A stretch of DNA of 64,000 nucleotides from JTS-RE37 sp963756115 (GCA_963756115.1 CAVWMN010000002.1:1-64000); one strand, 5' to 3'. Shown: positions 27,840 through 36,600, numbered from the stretch's first letter. The notes: generated by a model not told the origin, from the letters alone. Program-made: numbers and translations.

Positions 27840-29048
27840 ATGATCACTTCCCTGCAAAACAGGATCTTGTTACTACTACTAGTATGTGCCATTTCCGGTT
27901 GCACCGGTCAAAACAATAGGATGCCCCAAAAAACAGCATCCCCGCAGAAGGATTTAATAGGGGGCGCATTTGAAAACAGGGAATTCATGTATATTGGGAT
28001 GCCCGAAAAAATCGCTTCAGTAGATACTTCTGCTGCATGGGGGCAGTCCGGGCAGAAACTATTGATTACAGGCACTATTTTTAAGAAAGACGGTATAACC
28101 CCGGCGCCGGATGTCATACTCTATTATTATCATACAGACACAAGAGGATTTTACGCAGATGGGCCTGACCTGGACAGCAGGGTTAACCGCCATGGATATA
28201 TCCGGGGTTGGGTTCAATCCGATAAAGATGGGAAGTATGCAATATATACGGTAAGGCCTGGCGCGTACCCCAATAGTCGCGAACCGGCACACATCCATCC
28301 GTCTGTAAAGGAACCTGGGTCTTTAAATGAATACTATCTGGATGAATTTGTCTTCGATGACGATCCCCTGCTGACTTCTCAAAAACGCAAAGCAATGCAA
28401 AACCGGGGTGGTAGCGGGGTGTTAAGGGTACTGCAAAAAGGAGACCTTCAAATTGCCGAACACAACATCATCCTCGGCCTCCATATTCCCGATTATCCGG
28501 ATAGCAATAATGGTAAAACCCTGTCGGGACAAGAGATAGGGGAGGATGTGATGTCATTCACACCTTTTCATGCATGGGGTCCGGATAAAGGGACTAAGAC
28601 CTGTCCGGTATGCAAATACGGGCGGTATCACGGGATACTTTATTTTGTTGGAAATTCCCCAAATTGGGATGAAATACGAAAATGGCTTGTTTTTTTTGAA
28701 CAGGAAAGTGCTGCCAGGAACAAATATCTGAAGGCCTATCTGGTGTACGGGAATGAAAAGGATTATGTTAAGGAGAACAGGACCAAGGAACTTGAAGCCT
28801 TAGGCAAATCCCTTGGACTTAAATATGTAGCCCTGACTTTTGTCCCTTCACTTGACGATGAAATTTCGGATGTTTATCTGAACAGGATCAACCCGGAAGT
28901 AGAAAGCACGTTGATTATTTACAAACACGGGAATATTATTGCGAACTATTCAGGCCTTACAGCAGACAAGAATAATTTTAACCTCATTGCAGGGGTGTTG
29001 AACATGACTACCAATGATTTTTTCAATCTTCCGGTACCTCACCGTTAA
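27840..29048 (+). CDS. Lipoprotein fusing an intradiol dioxygenase domain to a thioredoxin-like domain
   Basis: 402 residues with a lipobox (CAISGC, Cys about 21). The first domain (about 40-220) is intradiol dioxygenase-like; candidate Fe(III) ligands are present: Tyr in RGFYADG, Tyr in RPGAYP and the two His of PAHIH. The second domain (about 235-395) looks thioredoxin-like, opening with TCPVC and KYGRYHG, ending with IIYKHGNIIANYSG. I have not met this pairing as a described family. It may oxidise aromatic or lipid-derived phenolics at the envelope, or the iron domain may have a new role. The LytTR gene is directly upstream. Confidence 0.72.
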   Translation: MITSLQNRILLLLLVCAISGCTGQNNRMPQKTASPQKDLIGGAFENREFMYIGMPEKIASVDTSAAWGQSGQKLLITGTIFKKDGITPAPDVILYYYHTDTRGFYADGPDLDSRVNRHGYIRGWVQSDKDGKYAIYTVRPGAYPNSREPAHIHPSVKEPGSLNEYYLDEFVFDDDPLLTSQKRKAMQNRGGSGVLRVLQKGDLQIAEHNIILGLHIPDYPDSNNGKTLSGQEIGEDVMSFTPFHAWGPDKGTKTCPVCKYGRYHGILYFVGNSPNWDEIRKWLVFFEQESAARNKYLKAYLVYGNEKDYVKENRTKELEALGKSLGLKYVALTFVPSLDDEISDVYLNRINPEVESTLIIYKHGNIIANYSGLTADKNNFNLIAGVLNMTTNDFFNLPVPHR

Positions 29049-29056
29049 ACCTTTCC

Positions 29057-29093
29057 GGGTTTAATGCGAACCCTACCGGGTTAATCATAACCC
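29057..29093. repeat. Two tandem short hairpins between convergent genes
   Basis: GGGTT-N7-AACCC (29057-29073) and GGGTT-N6-AACCC (29078-29093) follow each other with a 21-bp period, both preceded by CC. A further CGGGT lies at 29096. It lies in the 93-bp gap between convergent genes and may help end both transcripts. Confidence 0.4.
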
Positions 29094-29141
29094 AACGGGT
29101 AATGAAAGAACGGGCTTTTGACCCTAGATGGCAGCGATACA

Positions 29142-29822
29142 CTATAGTTTCAGTAATAAATTGGGATCAGGACAAACTTTTGAATAATAGGCAACATCCC
29201 CGGCACTACATACCCCTGGAAAATCACCTGAATGGTTTGCCAGGTCCCGGATGAGCTGAAAATGCAGGTGGGGTGCATAATTAACATTGATGTCAGGGGT
29301 GCCCAAAGTGGCAAAATAGTGCCCCTTTGGAACCAGCTGTCCCACACCTAAATTTTTTAAGGACTCAAGGGACAGATGTCCGTAAAGGGAGTGAAACCGG
29401 ACTCCATCCAATTCGTGGGTCAGGATGATGGTAGGCCCATAGTCCCCGGGCATAAAATTATTCATAAAGCTGTGAACCAGCCCGTCCAGGGGGGCACAAA
29501 CCTTCGTGCCAGCCCTGGACCAAAGATCCAATCCCAGATGAATATTCCGCAGCGGTTGCCCGGCTTCCGTAAAACCTGAGTATCCTTTATACAGATTTCG
29601 TTTTTCCATATAACCGCCATAAGCTACAGTAGCATTATGCCGGCTAAGGATAGAATCAATATACCCCTGGCAAACCTCCGGGTCGCTGATATCAAGGTCC
29701 CTCAGTTCCACATTGTTGACAGACAGGTCGATAGGTGTATAGTGTAGTAACGGAATGGCCCTGTCAAGCAAAGCAACAGGTTCTTTGATACCTGAAAAAA
29801 CCGCGGTCTCAAATGATGTCAT
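29142..29822 (-). CDS. M23-family metallopeptidase without a visible signal peptide
   Basis: 226 residues. The LytM/M23 zinc site is present: HLGLD (H and D, about 95-99) and HLHF (about 198), with SLYGHLS between them. M23 enzymes cut peptidoglycan crosslinks in the periplasm, yet this protein starts MTSFETAVFSGIKEP with no Sec or Tat signal. In Bacteroidota such domains are also found attached to phosphotransferase/aminotransferase proteins, so a cytoplasmic role or an unusual export route is possible. It is convergent with the dioxygenase-fusion gene. Confidence 0.85.
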   Translation of the reverse strand: MTSFETAVFSGIKEPVALLDRAIPLLHYTPIDLSVNNVELRDLDISDPEVCQGYIDSILSRHNATVAYGGYMEKRNLYKGYSGFTEAGQPLRNIHLGLDLWSRAGTKVCAPLDGLVHSFMNNFMPGDYGPTIILTHELDGVRFHSLYGHLSLESLKNLGVGQLVPKGHYFATLGTPDINVNYAPHLHFQLIRDLANHSGDFPGVCSAGDVAYYSKVCPDPNLLLKL

Positions 29823-30094
29823 GGGCTCAAAATTAGCATAAAGTGCCGTTTAACGTTAAAAATATAGTGAAAACAGGTCATGTTTTATGAGATGCTGGTG
29901 TACATTACCAAACGAATCGAAGTCCCTGAATTCAGCATCTTCCTGATATTTTATAAAAAAATGGGGGCTTAATTGTAGGAAAGTGTACACGGTATTTCAC
30001 CGAATAAATCATGAATACATTGGTGAATGGCTGTAATTTGAATAATTTCGTTAAAAAAAAGGGACCTTCGTCCCGTGCTAAATTCCAGATACTT

Positions 30095-30820
30095 ATGAAA
30101 AAAATGATTCCCTCAAAATTTGCATTGTATTTTACTGTGCTGGCCTGTGCATGCTTTATGTTTGCCTGTGATTCAGACAGCGTAGAACCTATTGGAGGAA
30201 CAGGGACAGAACAACCTGAACCGGAACCGGAACCAGAACCGGAACCAGAACCGGAACCAGAGCCAGAGCCAGAGCCCGAGCCAGAACCAGTTCCGGAATC
30301 CGAAACCCCGGTAGGCCCTTCAATTTTTAAAATGAATAGTGGTGGAGGGGAAGTGACAATAGGTGCCAACACCTATGTAGCTGACCAATTTTTCGATTCG
30401 AATGGTAATGCATTTCTCAATGACATGATCACAGAGGTTGAAAATACAGATGAAGATGAACTTTACTATACCGAGCGTAATTCCAAGCAAGTACGGGGAA
30501 CTTTTGCGTATGCGATCCCTGTTACTAATGGTTCCTATACCGTGAAGCTTTATTTTGCAGAGATTTACTGGGGTGCCCCCGGGGAAGATAGTGCGCCTGG
30601 TGGTGATGGCCTTCGGATATTCGATGTGGAAATGGAAGGAGAGAACAAGATCAATAACATTGACCTCTATAAGGAGGCCGGGGGTGCTTCGAAAGCGATC
30701 ACAAGGATGTATGATGTTGAAGTAACGGATGGATTTATCAATATCAGTTTTGAAGCTAGTCAGGATAAGCCTAAAGTTGCAGCGATCGAAATATTCGGAA
30801 ATGGCAGTATAGGCGAGTAA
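30095..30820 (+). CDS. Malectin-domain lipoprotein with Pro-Glu repeat linker
   Basis: From ATG 30095, 241 residues: lipobox MFAC (Cys about 27), a linker of about twelve Pro-Glu pairs (about 41-66), then a malectin-like carbohydrate-binding domain (about 72-237) with FKMNSGGGEV, GTFAYAIPVTNGSYTVKLYF and INISFEAS segments. Malectin binds di-glucose-type glycans in eukaryotes; bacterial members bind polysaccharide. The rigid, negatively charged linker would hold the domain away from the outer membrane. A terminator follows, so the gene appears monocistronic. Confidence 0.87.
   Translation: MKKMIPSKFALYFTVLACACFMFACDSDSVEPIGGTGTEQPEPEPEPEPEPEPEPEPEPEPEPEPVPESETPVGPSIFKMNSGGGEVTIGANTYVADQFFDSNGNAFLNDMITEVENTDEDELYYTERNSKQVRGTFAYAIPVTNGSYTVKLYFAEIYWGAPGEDSAPGGDGLRIFDVEMEGENKINNIDLYKEAGGASKAITRMYDVEVTDGFINISFEASQDKPKVAAIEIFGNGSIGE
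30215..30289 (+). repeat. Hexanucleotide-like Pro-Glu coding repeat
   Basis: Tandem units of the form CCNGAR (mostly CCGGAA, CCAGAA, CCAGAG) encode the Pro-Glu linker. Such arrays can change length by slipped replication in multiples of six bases without breaking the frame. Confidence 0.75.
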
Positions 30821-30864
30821 ACATACATCCGAATTTTTTGTCATCACATACAATAAAATATGGA

Positions 30865-30896
30865 ACCCCATCCCTTACAGGAGATGGGGTTTTTTT
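30865..30896 (+). terminator. Intrinsic terminator after the malectin gene
   Basis: ACCCCATC and GATGGGGT form an 8-bp stem with a 10-nt loop, followed by six T residues. Confidence 0.9.
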
Positions 30897-31007
30897 ATGG
30901 ACGACCTCAAAGCAAGAGGTTAAGTCCCAAAATTTTTTGATAGTACTACCTAATTTCATATCGATCCTTTGTAAGTATTGTGTATTTTTTTCAACTAACA
31001 AAAAAAA

Positions 31008-31694
31008 ATGAAGATGCGTATTGTTTCTATTGCAGTGCTTGCACTGATCGTTTTATCGGCCTGCCAGACCAAGGCTAAAGAAGGGAAGATCTCCAATGAA
31101 GCAGAAAACGATGTTGCTTCTGCCCTTAAGAAGCCGGAGCAGGACCTGAAAGGATTAGAGACGGCCTATTTTGCCAGCGGTTGTTTTTGGTGTGTGGAAG
31201 CTATTTTTGAAAGCGTCAAGGGGGTACGTGAGGTTGTTTCCGGTTATGCAGGAGGCACTACCGATAACCCCACCTATGAAGCGATAGGAACGGGTTCCAC
31301 CGGACATGCTGAGGCGGTGGAGGTCTATTACGATCCCAAGGTAATTACCTATTTCGAGTTGGTCCAGGTTTTCTTTGGGTCCCATGACCCCACCAGCCTT
31401 AACCAGCAGGGACCGGACCGGGGCACACAATACCGGTCGATTGCCTTCTATAATACTGCGGAGGAAAAGAATACAATAGAAAGTTACATCCAGGGTTTGG
31501 AGGATAACAAGGTCTATGACAGGCCTATCGTTACGGAAGTAATTCCATTCACCAAATTCTATGATGCTGAAGCATATCACCAGGATTACGAAAAGCGAAA
31601 TCCTGATAATCCGTATATCCGAAACGTATCCGTCCCCCGCATCAACCGATTTAAAAGCAATTTTCCTGGCTATTTAAAGCCGGAAGCGCATTAG
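31008..31694 (+). CDS. msrA: Peptide-methionine (S)-S-oxide reductase MsrA, lipoprotein
   Basis: Reduces methionine-S-sulfoxide in oxidised proteins. 228 residues with a lipobox (LSAC, Cys about 19) predicting membrane attachment outside the cytoplasm, then the MsrA domain with the GCFWC active site (about 57-61; first Cys is nucleophile), GYAGG and GTGSTGHAE. The length beyond the core and the lipid anchor suggest repair of envelope proteins. It stands alone, between two terminators. The reductant in the periplasm is not encoded next to it. Confidence 0.95.
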   Translation: MKMRIVSIAVLALIVLSACQTKAKEGKISNEAENDVASALKKPEQDLKGLETAYFASGCFWCVEAIFESVKGVREVVSGYAGGTTDNPTYEAIGTGSTGHAEAVEVYYDPKVITYFELVQVFFGSHDPTSLNQQGPDRGTQYRSIAFYNTAEEKNTIESYIQGLEDNKVYDRPIVTEVIPFTKFYDAEAYHQDYEKRNPDNPYIRNVSVPRINRFKSNFPGYLKPEAH

Positions 31695-31719
31695 GGCATC
31701 ATCCGGATAATTTGGTTTC

Positions 31720-31746
31720 AAGCGACTTTTTTCAGGTCGCTTTTTT
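31720..31746 (+). terminator. Intrinsic terminator after msrA
   Basis: AAGCGAC and GTCGCTT form a 7-bp stem with a 9-nt loop, followed by a T run to 31746. It lies 25 bp after the stop codon. Confidence 0.88.
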
Positions 31747-31840
31747 ATTTGGGGTTTAGCGTTTATCTTTAGATACTTTTGACGAGTCGGCGTTCAGCAT
31801 ACACCTTTCGTGAAGCAGTAACCCGCAAATACAGAAACCA

Positions 31841-33169
31841 ATGAATTCCAGGAGATCATTTATTAAAAAGTCAGCCGCCGGTGGGGCAGCCTTGGGCATG
31901 GGAAGTGTCCTTTTGCCTAAGGTGAGCTATTCTGCTATTTTAGGCTCCAACGATCAGCTGAACGTCGCAATAATAGGGGTTCGGAGCAGGGCCAAAGCCC
32001 ATGTTAAAGCCATCCATCAGGACACCAATGCCCGTATCCTCTACAACTGTGATGTGGATAAGGTTATCCTGGACGAACACAACGCCTGGTGTGAAAAAAC
32101 CATAGGGTATATCCCAAAGAACAGCGCTGATTTCCGGAAGGTCCTGGAGGATAAAGATGTGGATGCCATTTTTATCGCTACCCCGGAACACTGGCATGCA
32201 CCAATGGCTATTTTGGCCTTACAGGCAGGGAAACATGTATATGTGGAAAAACCTTGCAGCCACAACCCTTATGAAAATGAACTGCTGGTGGCCGCTCAAA
32301 AAAAATACAATAAAAAAGTCCAGATGGGCAATCAGCAGCGTTCTGCAAAAACATCTATCCTGGCCGTAAAAGAAATTCAGGATGGCATAATCGGTAAGGT
32401 GTATAAAGGGGAAGCCTATTATTCCAATAACCGGGAATCAATCGGTACCGGCAAAAAAACTGAGGTTCCTCCAACGCTGGATTGGGAATTGTGGCAGGGA
32501 CCCGCACCCCGTGAGGCATACAGGGATAATATACATCCCTATAACTGGCATTGGTTCCGCAATTGGGGCACCGGGGAAGTACACAATAACGGTACCCATG
32601 AGATTGATATCTGCCGGTGGGCCCTCGGGGTGGATCTTCCGGAAACAGTTACCTCTTTCGGGGGGAAATACACCTATGATGATGACTGGGAATTTGTTGA
32701 CAACCAGCAGGTAACCTATACGTTTAAGGATGACAAGTTCCTTACCTGGACAGGGCACAGCAGGGGTATCATGAAACCTGACCGCCCGGGTCGGGGAGCT
32801 ACCATTTATGGAAGCAGGGGAGCCATTATGCTCAGCCGAAACGATTATCAGCTATTTGACCTCGACGGCAAGCTGATCAAAACTGTGAAGGAAGAATCCC
32901 AAAGTGAAACCACCAATACGGTAGGTGAAGGCCAGCTCGACATCGACCATGTGGCCAATTTTTTTGCTGCAATCCGCAAGGATACTGCCCAGAATTCACC
33001 TATAACCGATGCATCCATATCCACCATGCTGTGCCACCTGGGCAATATGGCCCAGGATGCTGGTGAAACCCTTACGATAGATAGCAAAACAGGCAGGGTT
33101 TTAAACAATGAAAAGGCAATGGCCGCCTGGAAAAGGGATTATGAAACGGGTTGGGAGCCCGACTTATAA
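31841..33169 (+). CDS. Tat-exported Gfo/Idh/MocA family oxidoreductase
   Basis: 442 residues. The N-terminus MNSRRSFIKKSAAGGAALG is a twin-arginine signal, so the folded protein probably crosses with its NAD(P) cofactor. A Rossmann domain follows (IIGVRSRA near 45, VEKPCSHN near 136, the latter the family's EKP lysine) and a C-terminal substrate domain with HEIDICRWALG near 262. Periplasmic members with tightly held NAD(H) act on sugars, for example making or using 3-keto-glycosides. No partner genes are adjacent; a second member is at 54500-55606. Confidence 0.9.
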   Translation: MNSRRSFIKKSAAGGAALGMGSVLLPKVSYSAILGSNDQLNVAIIGVRSRAKAHVKAIHQDTNARILYNCDVDKVILDEHNAWCEKTIGYIPKNSADFRKVLEDKDVDAIFIATPEHWHAPMAILALQAGKHVYVEKPCSHNPYENELLVAAQKKYNKKVQMGNQQRSAKTSILAVKEIQDGIIGKVYKGEAYYSNNRESIGTGKKTEVPPTLDWELWQGPAPREAYRDNIHPYNWHWFRNWGTGEVHNNGTHEIDICRWALGVDLPETVTSFGGKYTYDDDWEFVDNQQVTYTFKDDKFLTWTGHSRGIMKPDRPGRGATIYGSRGAIMLSRNDYQLFDLDGKLIKTVKEESQSETTNTVGEGQLDIDHVANFFAAIRKDTAQNSPITDASISTMLCHLGNMAQDAGETLTIDSKTGRVLNNEKAMAAWKRDYETGWEPDL

Positions 33170-33219
33170 GTGGGAGTAAGAGAGCTACTTCCCAAGTCGG
33201 ATGGATGATTAGCACCTGA

Positions 33220-34719
33220 TCACTGGAGTACCACTTCACTGTATTGGGTATTTATTACGATCGACCTTTCTGAATTCTTAGTAAGGTTATACCCTTTGTG
33301 TACGGTATTGTTCTTGTTTTTGGTTACATCCATTACCAAATTCGCCGGACTGCTCAGTTTGGAGGAGGTTCCATTGACATAGATGGTGTATGCCGTAGCA
33401 GGGAGGGCACAAAACAATTCGCCATTCTGCATTGAAATATCCATATCCTTAAAGGTCTTTGATATGGAATTGATGTGGAGGGCACCAAGGTTGTTTTTTA
33501 TAAGCGCACTTTGCAATAACCGATCTATGGTGACATCGGAAGAATTGGCGCTCAGGTCCAGGTATCTGACGTCCTGTAATGCAACATCATCCGAAAAATT
33601 GATATTCAGCCTTCCATTGTCCCAATGCTGAACGGTTACAGGAGAATAAGAGGCTATGATATTGGTCTTGTCCCCTTCAATGGTGGCAGCATGCAACCTT
33701 GCATAAGACAAGGTTGCATTCATATCCATTGTATTTTCTGCCAATTTAACCTCCCCATGACGGACATTCATCTTGAGCTTTGCCGATTTGGGCATTTTAA
33801 CCTTAATGCTCTTTTTTATCTTAAATTCTTTATTGCCCTTGTCTGAGGAACCGAAGAAGATATTGGGACCGCTGTGTAAACTGTCCCTCCGACTGCGGAT
33901 GCGATAAGCCTCCATAGCCTGCCTTTCTTTAATTCTCTCAAGTTTTTGCGCTTCCATTTCCTTTTGACGGTCTGCCTGGACTTCCTCCCTTATTTTTTCA
34001 CGTTCCTTCATCAATTGCTCCCGTTCCCGCATCATATCTTCCCGGGCCTCTCTCTGTTCTTCCCTCCTTTCCCTCCATTCTTCAGCCCGCTCTTTCATAC
34101 GCTCACTCCATTCTTCCATGCGTTTTTTATAGTCCTTGTCAAAATTCTGGTCAAATTCTGCCTTCCACTTTTTCAGGTATTTTTCCCCGTCCTTTTCGTA
34201 TGCCGCATAATCAAAATTGCGCATTTTCATAGGAGGCATAGGAGGCATTTCAATCATTCCGGTCATTTCGGGCATGTCGATCATTTCGGAGATATCCGGA
34301 AGTTCCATATCACGAAACAGGGGTTCCAATTCCGGGAATTCGGGTACATCGATCACAAAATCACGGACATTGATATCGCCCACCCCATGCCTGAAAAACC
34401 AGGCGTCCTCCGGTTTGGTACTGATTTCAATAGTTTTGCTGTTTCCGAGGATCTTGATGCCGTCTTTTTCAAAATAGGCTTTTGCTTCCTCCGCAGTTGC
34501 CCCTTCCACTTCAATGGTCGCTTCAATGACAACCTGGTTCTTATCCCAGGTTTCAAACTCAATATCGGCATAACTGGTGTTGATATCGATGACCGCATCC
34601 ACGCCTACGTTAAAGGATTCCTTATAGGTTTTACTCTGTTTCTGGCCATAAGCCCCGGCGCACATAACGCAGAGGATCAAGACCCCTTTTCTAAACAATA
34701 TTTGCAGTAACTTGTTCAT
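33220..34719 (-). CDS. Secreted protein with charged coiled-coil centre, DUF4097-like flanks
   Basis: 499 residues. Signal peptide (about 1-25, cleavage near GAYGQ), then a beta-rich segment (KESFNVGVDAVIDINTSYADIEFETW) resembling DUF4097 adhesin-like repeats, a very charged Glu/Arg/Met helix region (about 185-275) likely to be a coiled coil, and a second beta-rich part (about 300-499). Third gene of a sigma factor/anti-sigma operon with a 29-bp overlap, so it may be the sensor, effector or main target of that system. No enzyme motif is seen. Confidence 0.75.
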   Translation of the reverse strand: MNKLLQILFRKGVLILCVMCAGAYGQKQSKTYKESFNVGVDAVIDINTSYADIEFETWDKNQVVIEATIEVEGATAEEAKAYFEKDGIKILGNSKTIEISTKPEDAWFFRHGVGDINVRDFVIDVPEFPELEPLFRDMELPDISEMIDMPEMTGMIEMPPMPPMKMRNFDYAAYEKDGEKYLKKWKAEFDQNFDKDYKKRMEEWSERMKERAEEWRERREEQREAREDMMREREQLMKEREKIREEVQADRQKEMEAQKLERIKERQAMEAYRIRSRRDSLHSGPNIFFGSSDKGNKEFKIKKSIKVKMPKSAKLKMNVRHGEVKLAENTMDMNATLSYARLHAATIEGDKTNIIASYSPVTVQHWDNGRLNINFSDDVALQDVRYLDLSANSSDVTIDRLLQSALIKNNLGALHINSISKTFKDMDISMQNGELFCALPATAYTIYVNGTSSKLSSPANLVMDVTKNKNNTVHKGYNLTKNSERSIVINTQYSEVVLQ

Positions 34720-35275
34720 TTCCTATTGATTTAAATTCGTTTAATTTGGATTTTAATTTCTGTAATAACTGTAGCCGTAACTGTAAATTTTTGATCAAAG
34801 CAGTAATAGTCTGGTCATTCGGGCCTATTTGGTTCAATTCATTGTTCAATCTGGCGTACTCCTTATTCAATTCTCCCAGGCGTTTCATAAAATCATCAAC
34901 CAGGGATTTGTTCTCGGGCGAAATCTCCAGATCGGCAAGGGCTAAATTGATATTCACAACATAGTAATCCTCAACTTTTTTGAGATCGGGGGACAGGTCC
35001 CCCAGGGAAATCCCTTGCTCCTCTTCTGCCGGGCCTTCACTCGTTATAATGGTGGTTGCAGGTATCTCCTCCTGATAGAATTGCCGGTAGGCAAAAATGC
35101 CTGCGCTTACCAATATCAGTACGGAGGCCGCTATTTGAAGGGTATAAAAACTGCGTTTTTTGGTCTGTGGAAGTGCCTTGTCCAGCCGATCTGCAAAGCG
35201 CTTTTCGTGCCCCGTTTTCATCGGATATTGCTTAGCCCTTTCCTCTTCGAACAATCTTCTAAGGTCCTGTGCCAT
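34691..35275 (-). CDS. Probable anti-sigma factor, single-span membrane protein
   Basis: 194 residues. A cytoplasmic N-terminal part (about 1-45, charged), one span (about 45-63, LQIAASVLILVSAGIFAY) and a periplasmic helical part rich in Leu/Asn/Glu (about 90-194) likely to be a coiled coil. It starts 17 bp inside the ECF sigma gene, the usual position of an anti-sigma factor. No zinc motif (HxxxCxxC) is seen, so it is not a ZAS-type anti-sigma. The role is inferred from context and topology. Confidence 0.7.
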   Translation of the reverse strand: MAQDLRRLFEEERAKQYPMKTGHEKRFADRLDKALPQTKKRSFYTLQIAASVLILVSAGIFAYRQFYQEEIPATTIITSEGPAEEEQGISLGDLSPDLKKVEDYYVVNINLALADLEISPENKSLVDDFMKRLGELNKEYARLNNELNQIGPNDQTITALIKNLQLRLQLLQKLKSKLNEFKSIGNEQVTANIV

Positions 35276-35801
35276 AACATATGTTCTTTAATGATTCTTT
35301 TAACTGTCCCTTTCCACGGAGCAGACGCGTTCTGCAGGTGGTCTCCTCTATTTCCAGTATCTGGGCTATTTCCCCGTGGTCGTACCCTTCCAAGAGGTAA
35401 AGTTGTACAACGATCCGGTATTTCCCCGGCAACTTCTCAATAGCATTTTTTACTTCCTCTACCGCTATACCATCTGCAATGGTCCAATCCTCATCCTCTA
35501 CAATATGCAATGCGTTCTCTTTCAGTTCCATGAATTGTTCTTTCCTTGACCTTATAAAATCGAGGCTTTTATGGATGACGATTTTCTTAAGCCAGGCCCC
35601 AAATGTTACTTCCCCCCGAAACTGGTGCAATTTCTGGAACGCTTTTATAAACGACTCCTGCAAGACATCCTCCGCGTCGTCGGGATTCTTCAAAAAACGC
35701 ATGGCTACAGCATACATCCCGTCACAATATTGACTGTAAAGCTTTAATTGTGCTTTCCGATCGTTTGCCTTACATTGCTCTATAAGCTCAAGTTGAAACA
35801 T
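35259..35801 (-). CDS. ECF RNA polymerase sigma factor
   Basis: 180 residues with sigma-70 region 2 (DDAEDVLQESFIKAFQKLHQF, about 40-61) and region 4 (LPGKYRIVVQLYLLEG followed by the helix-turn-helix GEIAQILEIEETTCRTRLLRGK, about 120-165). Regions 1.1 and 3 are absent, as in extracytoplasmic-function sigma factors. It heads a three-gene operon with overlapping anti-sigma and secreted-protein genes, a layout that usually responds to envelope signals. Confidence 0.93.
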   Translation of the reverse strand: MFQLELIEQCKANDRKAQLKLYSQYCDGMYAVAMRFLKNPDDAEDVLQESFIKAFQKLHQFRGEVTFGAWLKKIVIHKSLDFIRSRKEQFMELKENALHIVEDEDWTIADGIAVEEVKNAIEKLPGKYRIVVQLYLLEGYDHGEIAQILEIEETTCRTRLLRGKGQLKESLKNICYGTGP

Positions 35802-36039
35802 ATGGCCAGTTTCCAGGTACGGTATCAGTTGTTGTATCCTTAAGGACGGGGGAATAAACGCAGTGTTGCAAAAATGATGGATTTTATGAAAATTTTATAT
35901 CCCTCCGCTGAAAACAAGGTACAATTAAATATAATGGGATAGCCCTGCAGGAGGATTGCGGGCCCTGCAGAAACCCGGTGCAGCAAGACTGTTTCTGGAA
36001 TTGATTTAGTAATTTAGGATAAACATTAAATATAATACT

Positions 36040-36600
36040 ATGAAAGTTTTAAGATGGATCCTGGCCGTTTTCGTCGCTATCGCACTGCTGTTTGTCTTCG
36101 TCGGGATGCCATACCTTCGGGAACAGACCAAGAAAAACAGCCCGCAAAAAGTTGTCAGCTATGACAATAACGGAATGGACCTCACCGTGCATTACAGCAG
36201 TCCGTTCAAAAAGGGTCGCATTATTTTCGGGGAACTTGTTCCCTTCAATGAGGTATGGCGAACAGGCGCCAATGAACCCACTACCTTTACAACGGCCACA
36301 GCTATAAAAATCGGGACCCAGGATTTGGCGGCAGGCACCTATTCCCTTTGGACCCTGCCCGGGGAACAACGCTGGAAGGTCATGTTTAATGATGAAGTAC
36401 CGGATTGGGGGGTAACCATAAGCAGTGGCGGAAGGGAAACCACCCGGGATGAATCCCGTGATGTGGTGCAGCTGGAGGTGCCCGTAATAGCATTGCCAAG
36501 CCCGGAGGAGAGTTTCACAATAAAATTTGAAGATGCCGGCCAGTTATACCTTGATCTCATCTGGGACCAGACAAAAATACAGGTCCCCATTAGCCGGTAA
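36040..36600 (+). CDS. DUF2911 protein, membrane anchored
   Basis: 186 residues with an N-terminal hydrophobic segment (about 5-24) and a DUF2911 domain (about 40-183) marked by the segments GRIIFGELVPFNEVWRTGAN and AGTYSLWTLPGE. The domain is beta-rich and common in Bacteroidota; no function is established. It is followed 3 bp later by the meaB open frame, so the two may be co-transcribed, although no functional link is evident. Confidence 0.88.
   Translation: MKVLRWILAVFVAIALLFVFVGMPYLREQTKKNSPQKVVSYDNNGMDLTVHYSSPFKKGRIIFGELVPFNEVWRTGANEPTTFTTATAIKIGTQDLAAGTYSLWTLPGEQRWKVMFNDEVPDWGVTISSGGRETTRDESRDVVQLEVPVIALPSPEESFTIKFEDAGQLYLDLIWDQTKIQVPISR

Noticed and set aside
30215..30289. Possible CRISPR-like or satellite repeat
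   Set aside because: Units are six bases, coding in frame for Pro-Glu pairs; no spacers.
29932..30372. Minus-strand frame coding for Gly-Ser repeats
   Set aside because: Antisense of the Pro-Glu repeat in the malectin lipoprotein gene.
33170..33219. Possible bidirectional terminator between convergent genes
   Set aside because: GGGAGTA/TACTTCCC pairing is imperfect and no T-tract follows on either strand.
33946..34710. 254-residue plus-strand open frame rich in Phe, His and Pro
   Set aside because: Antisense of the charged Glu/Arg coiled-coil region of the secreted protein gene; composition mirrors that gene.
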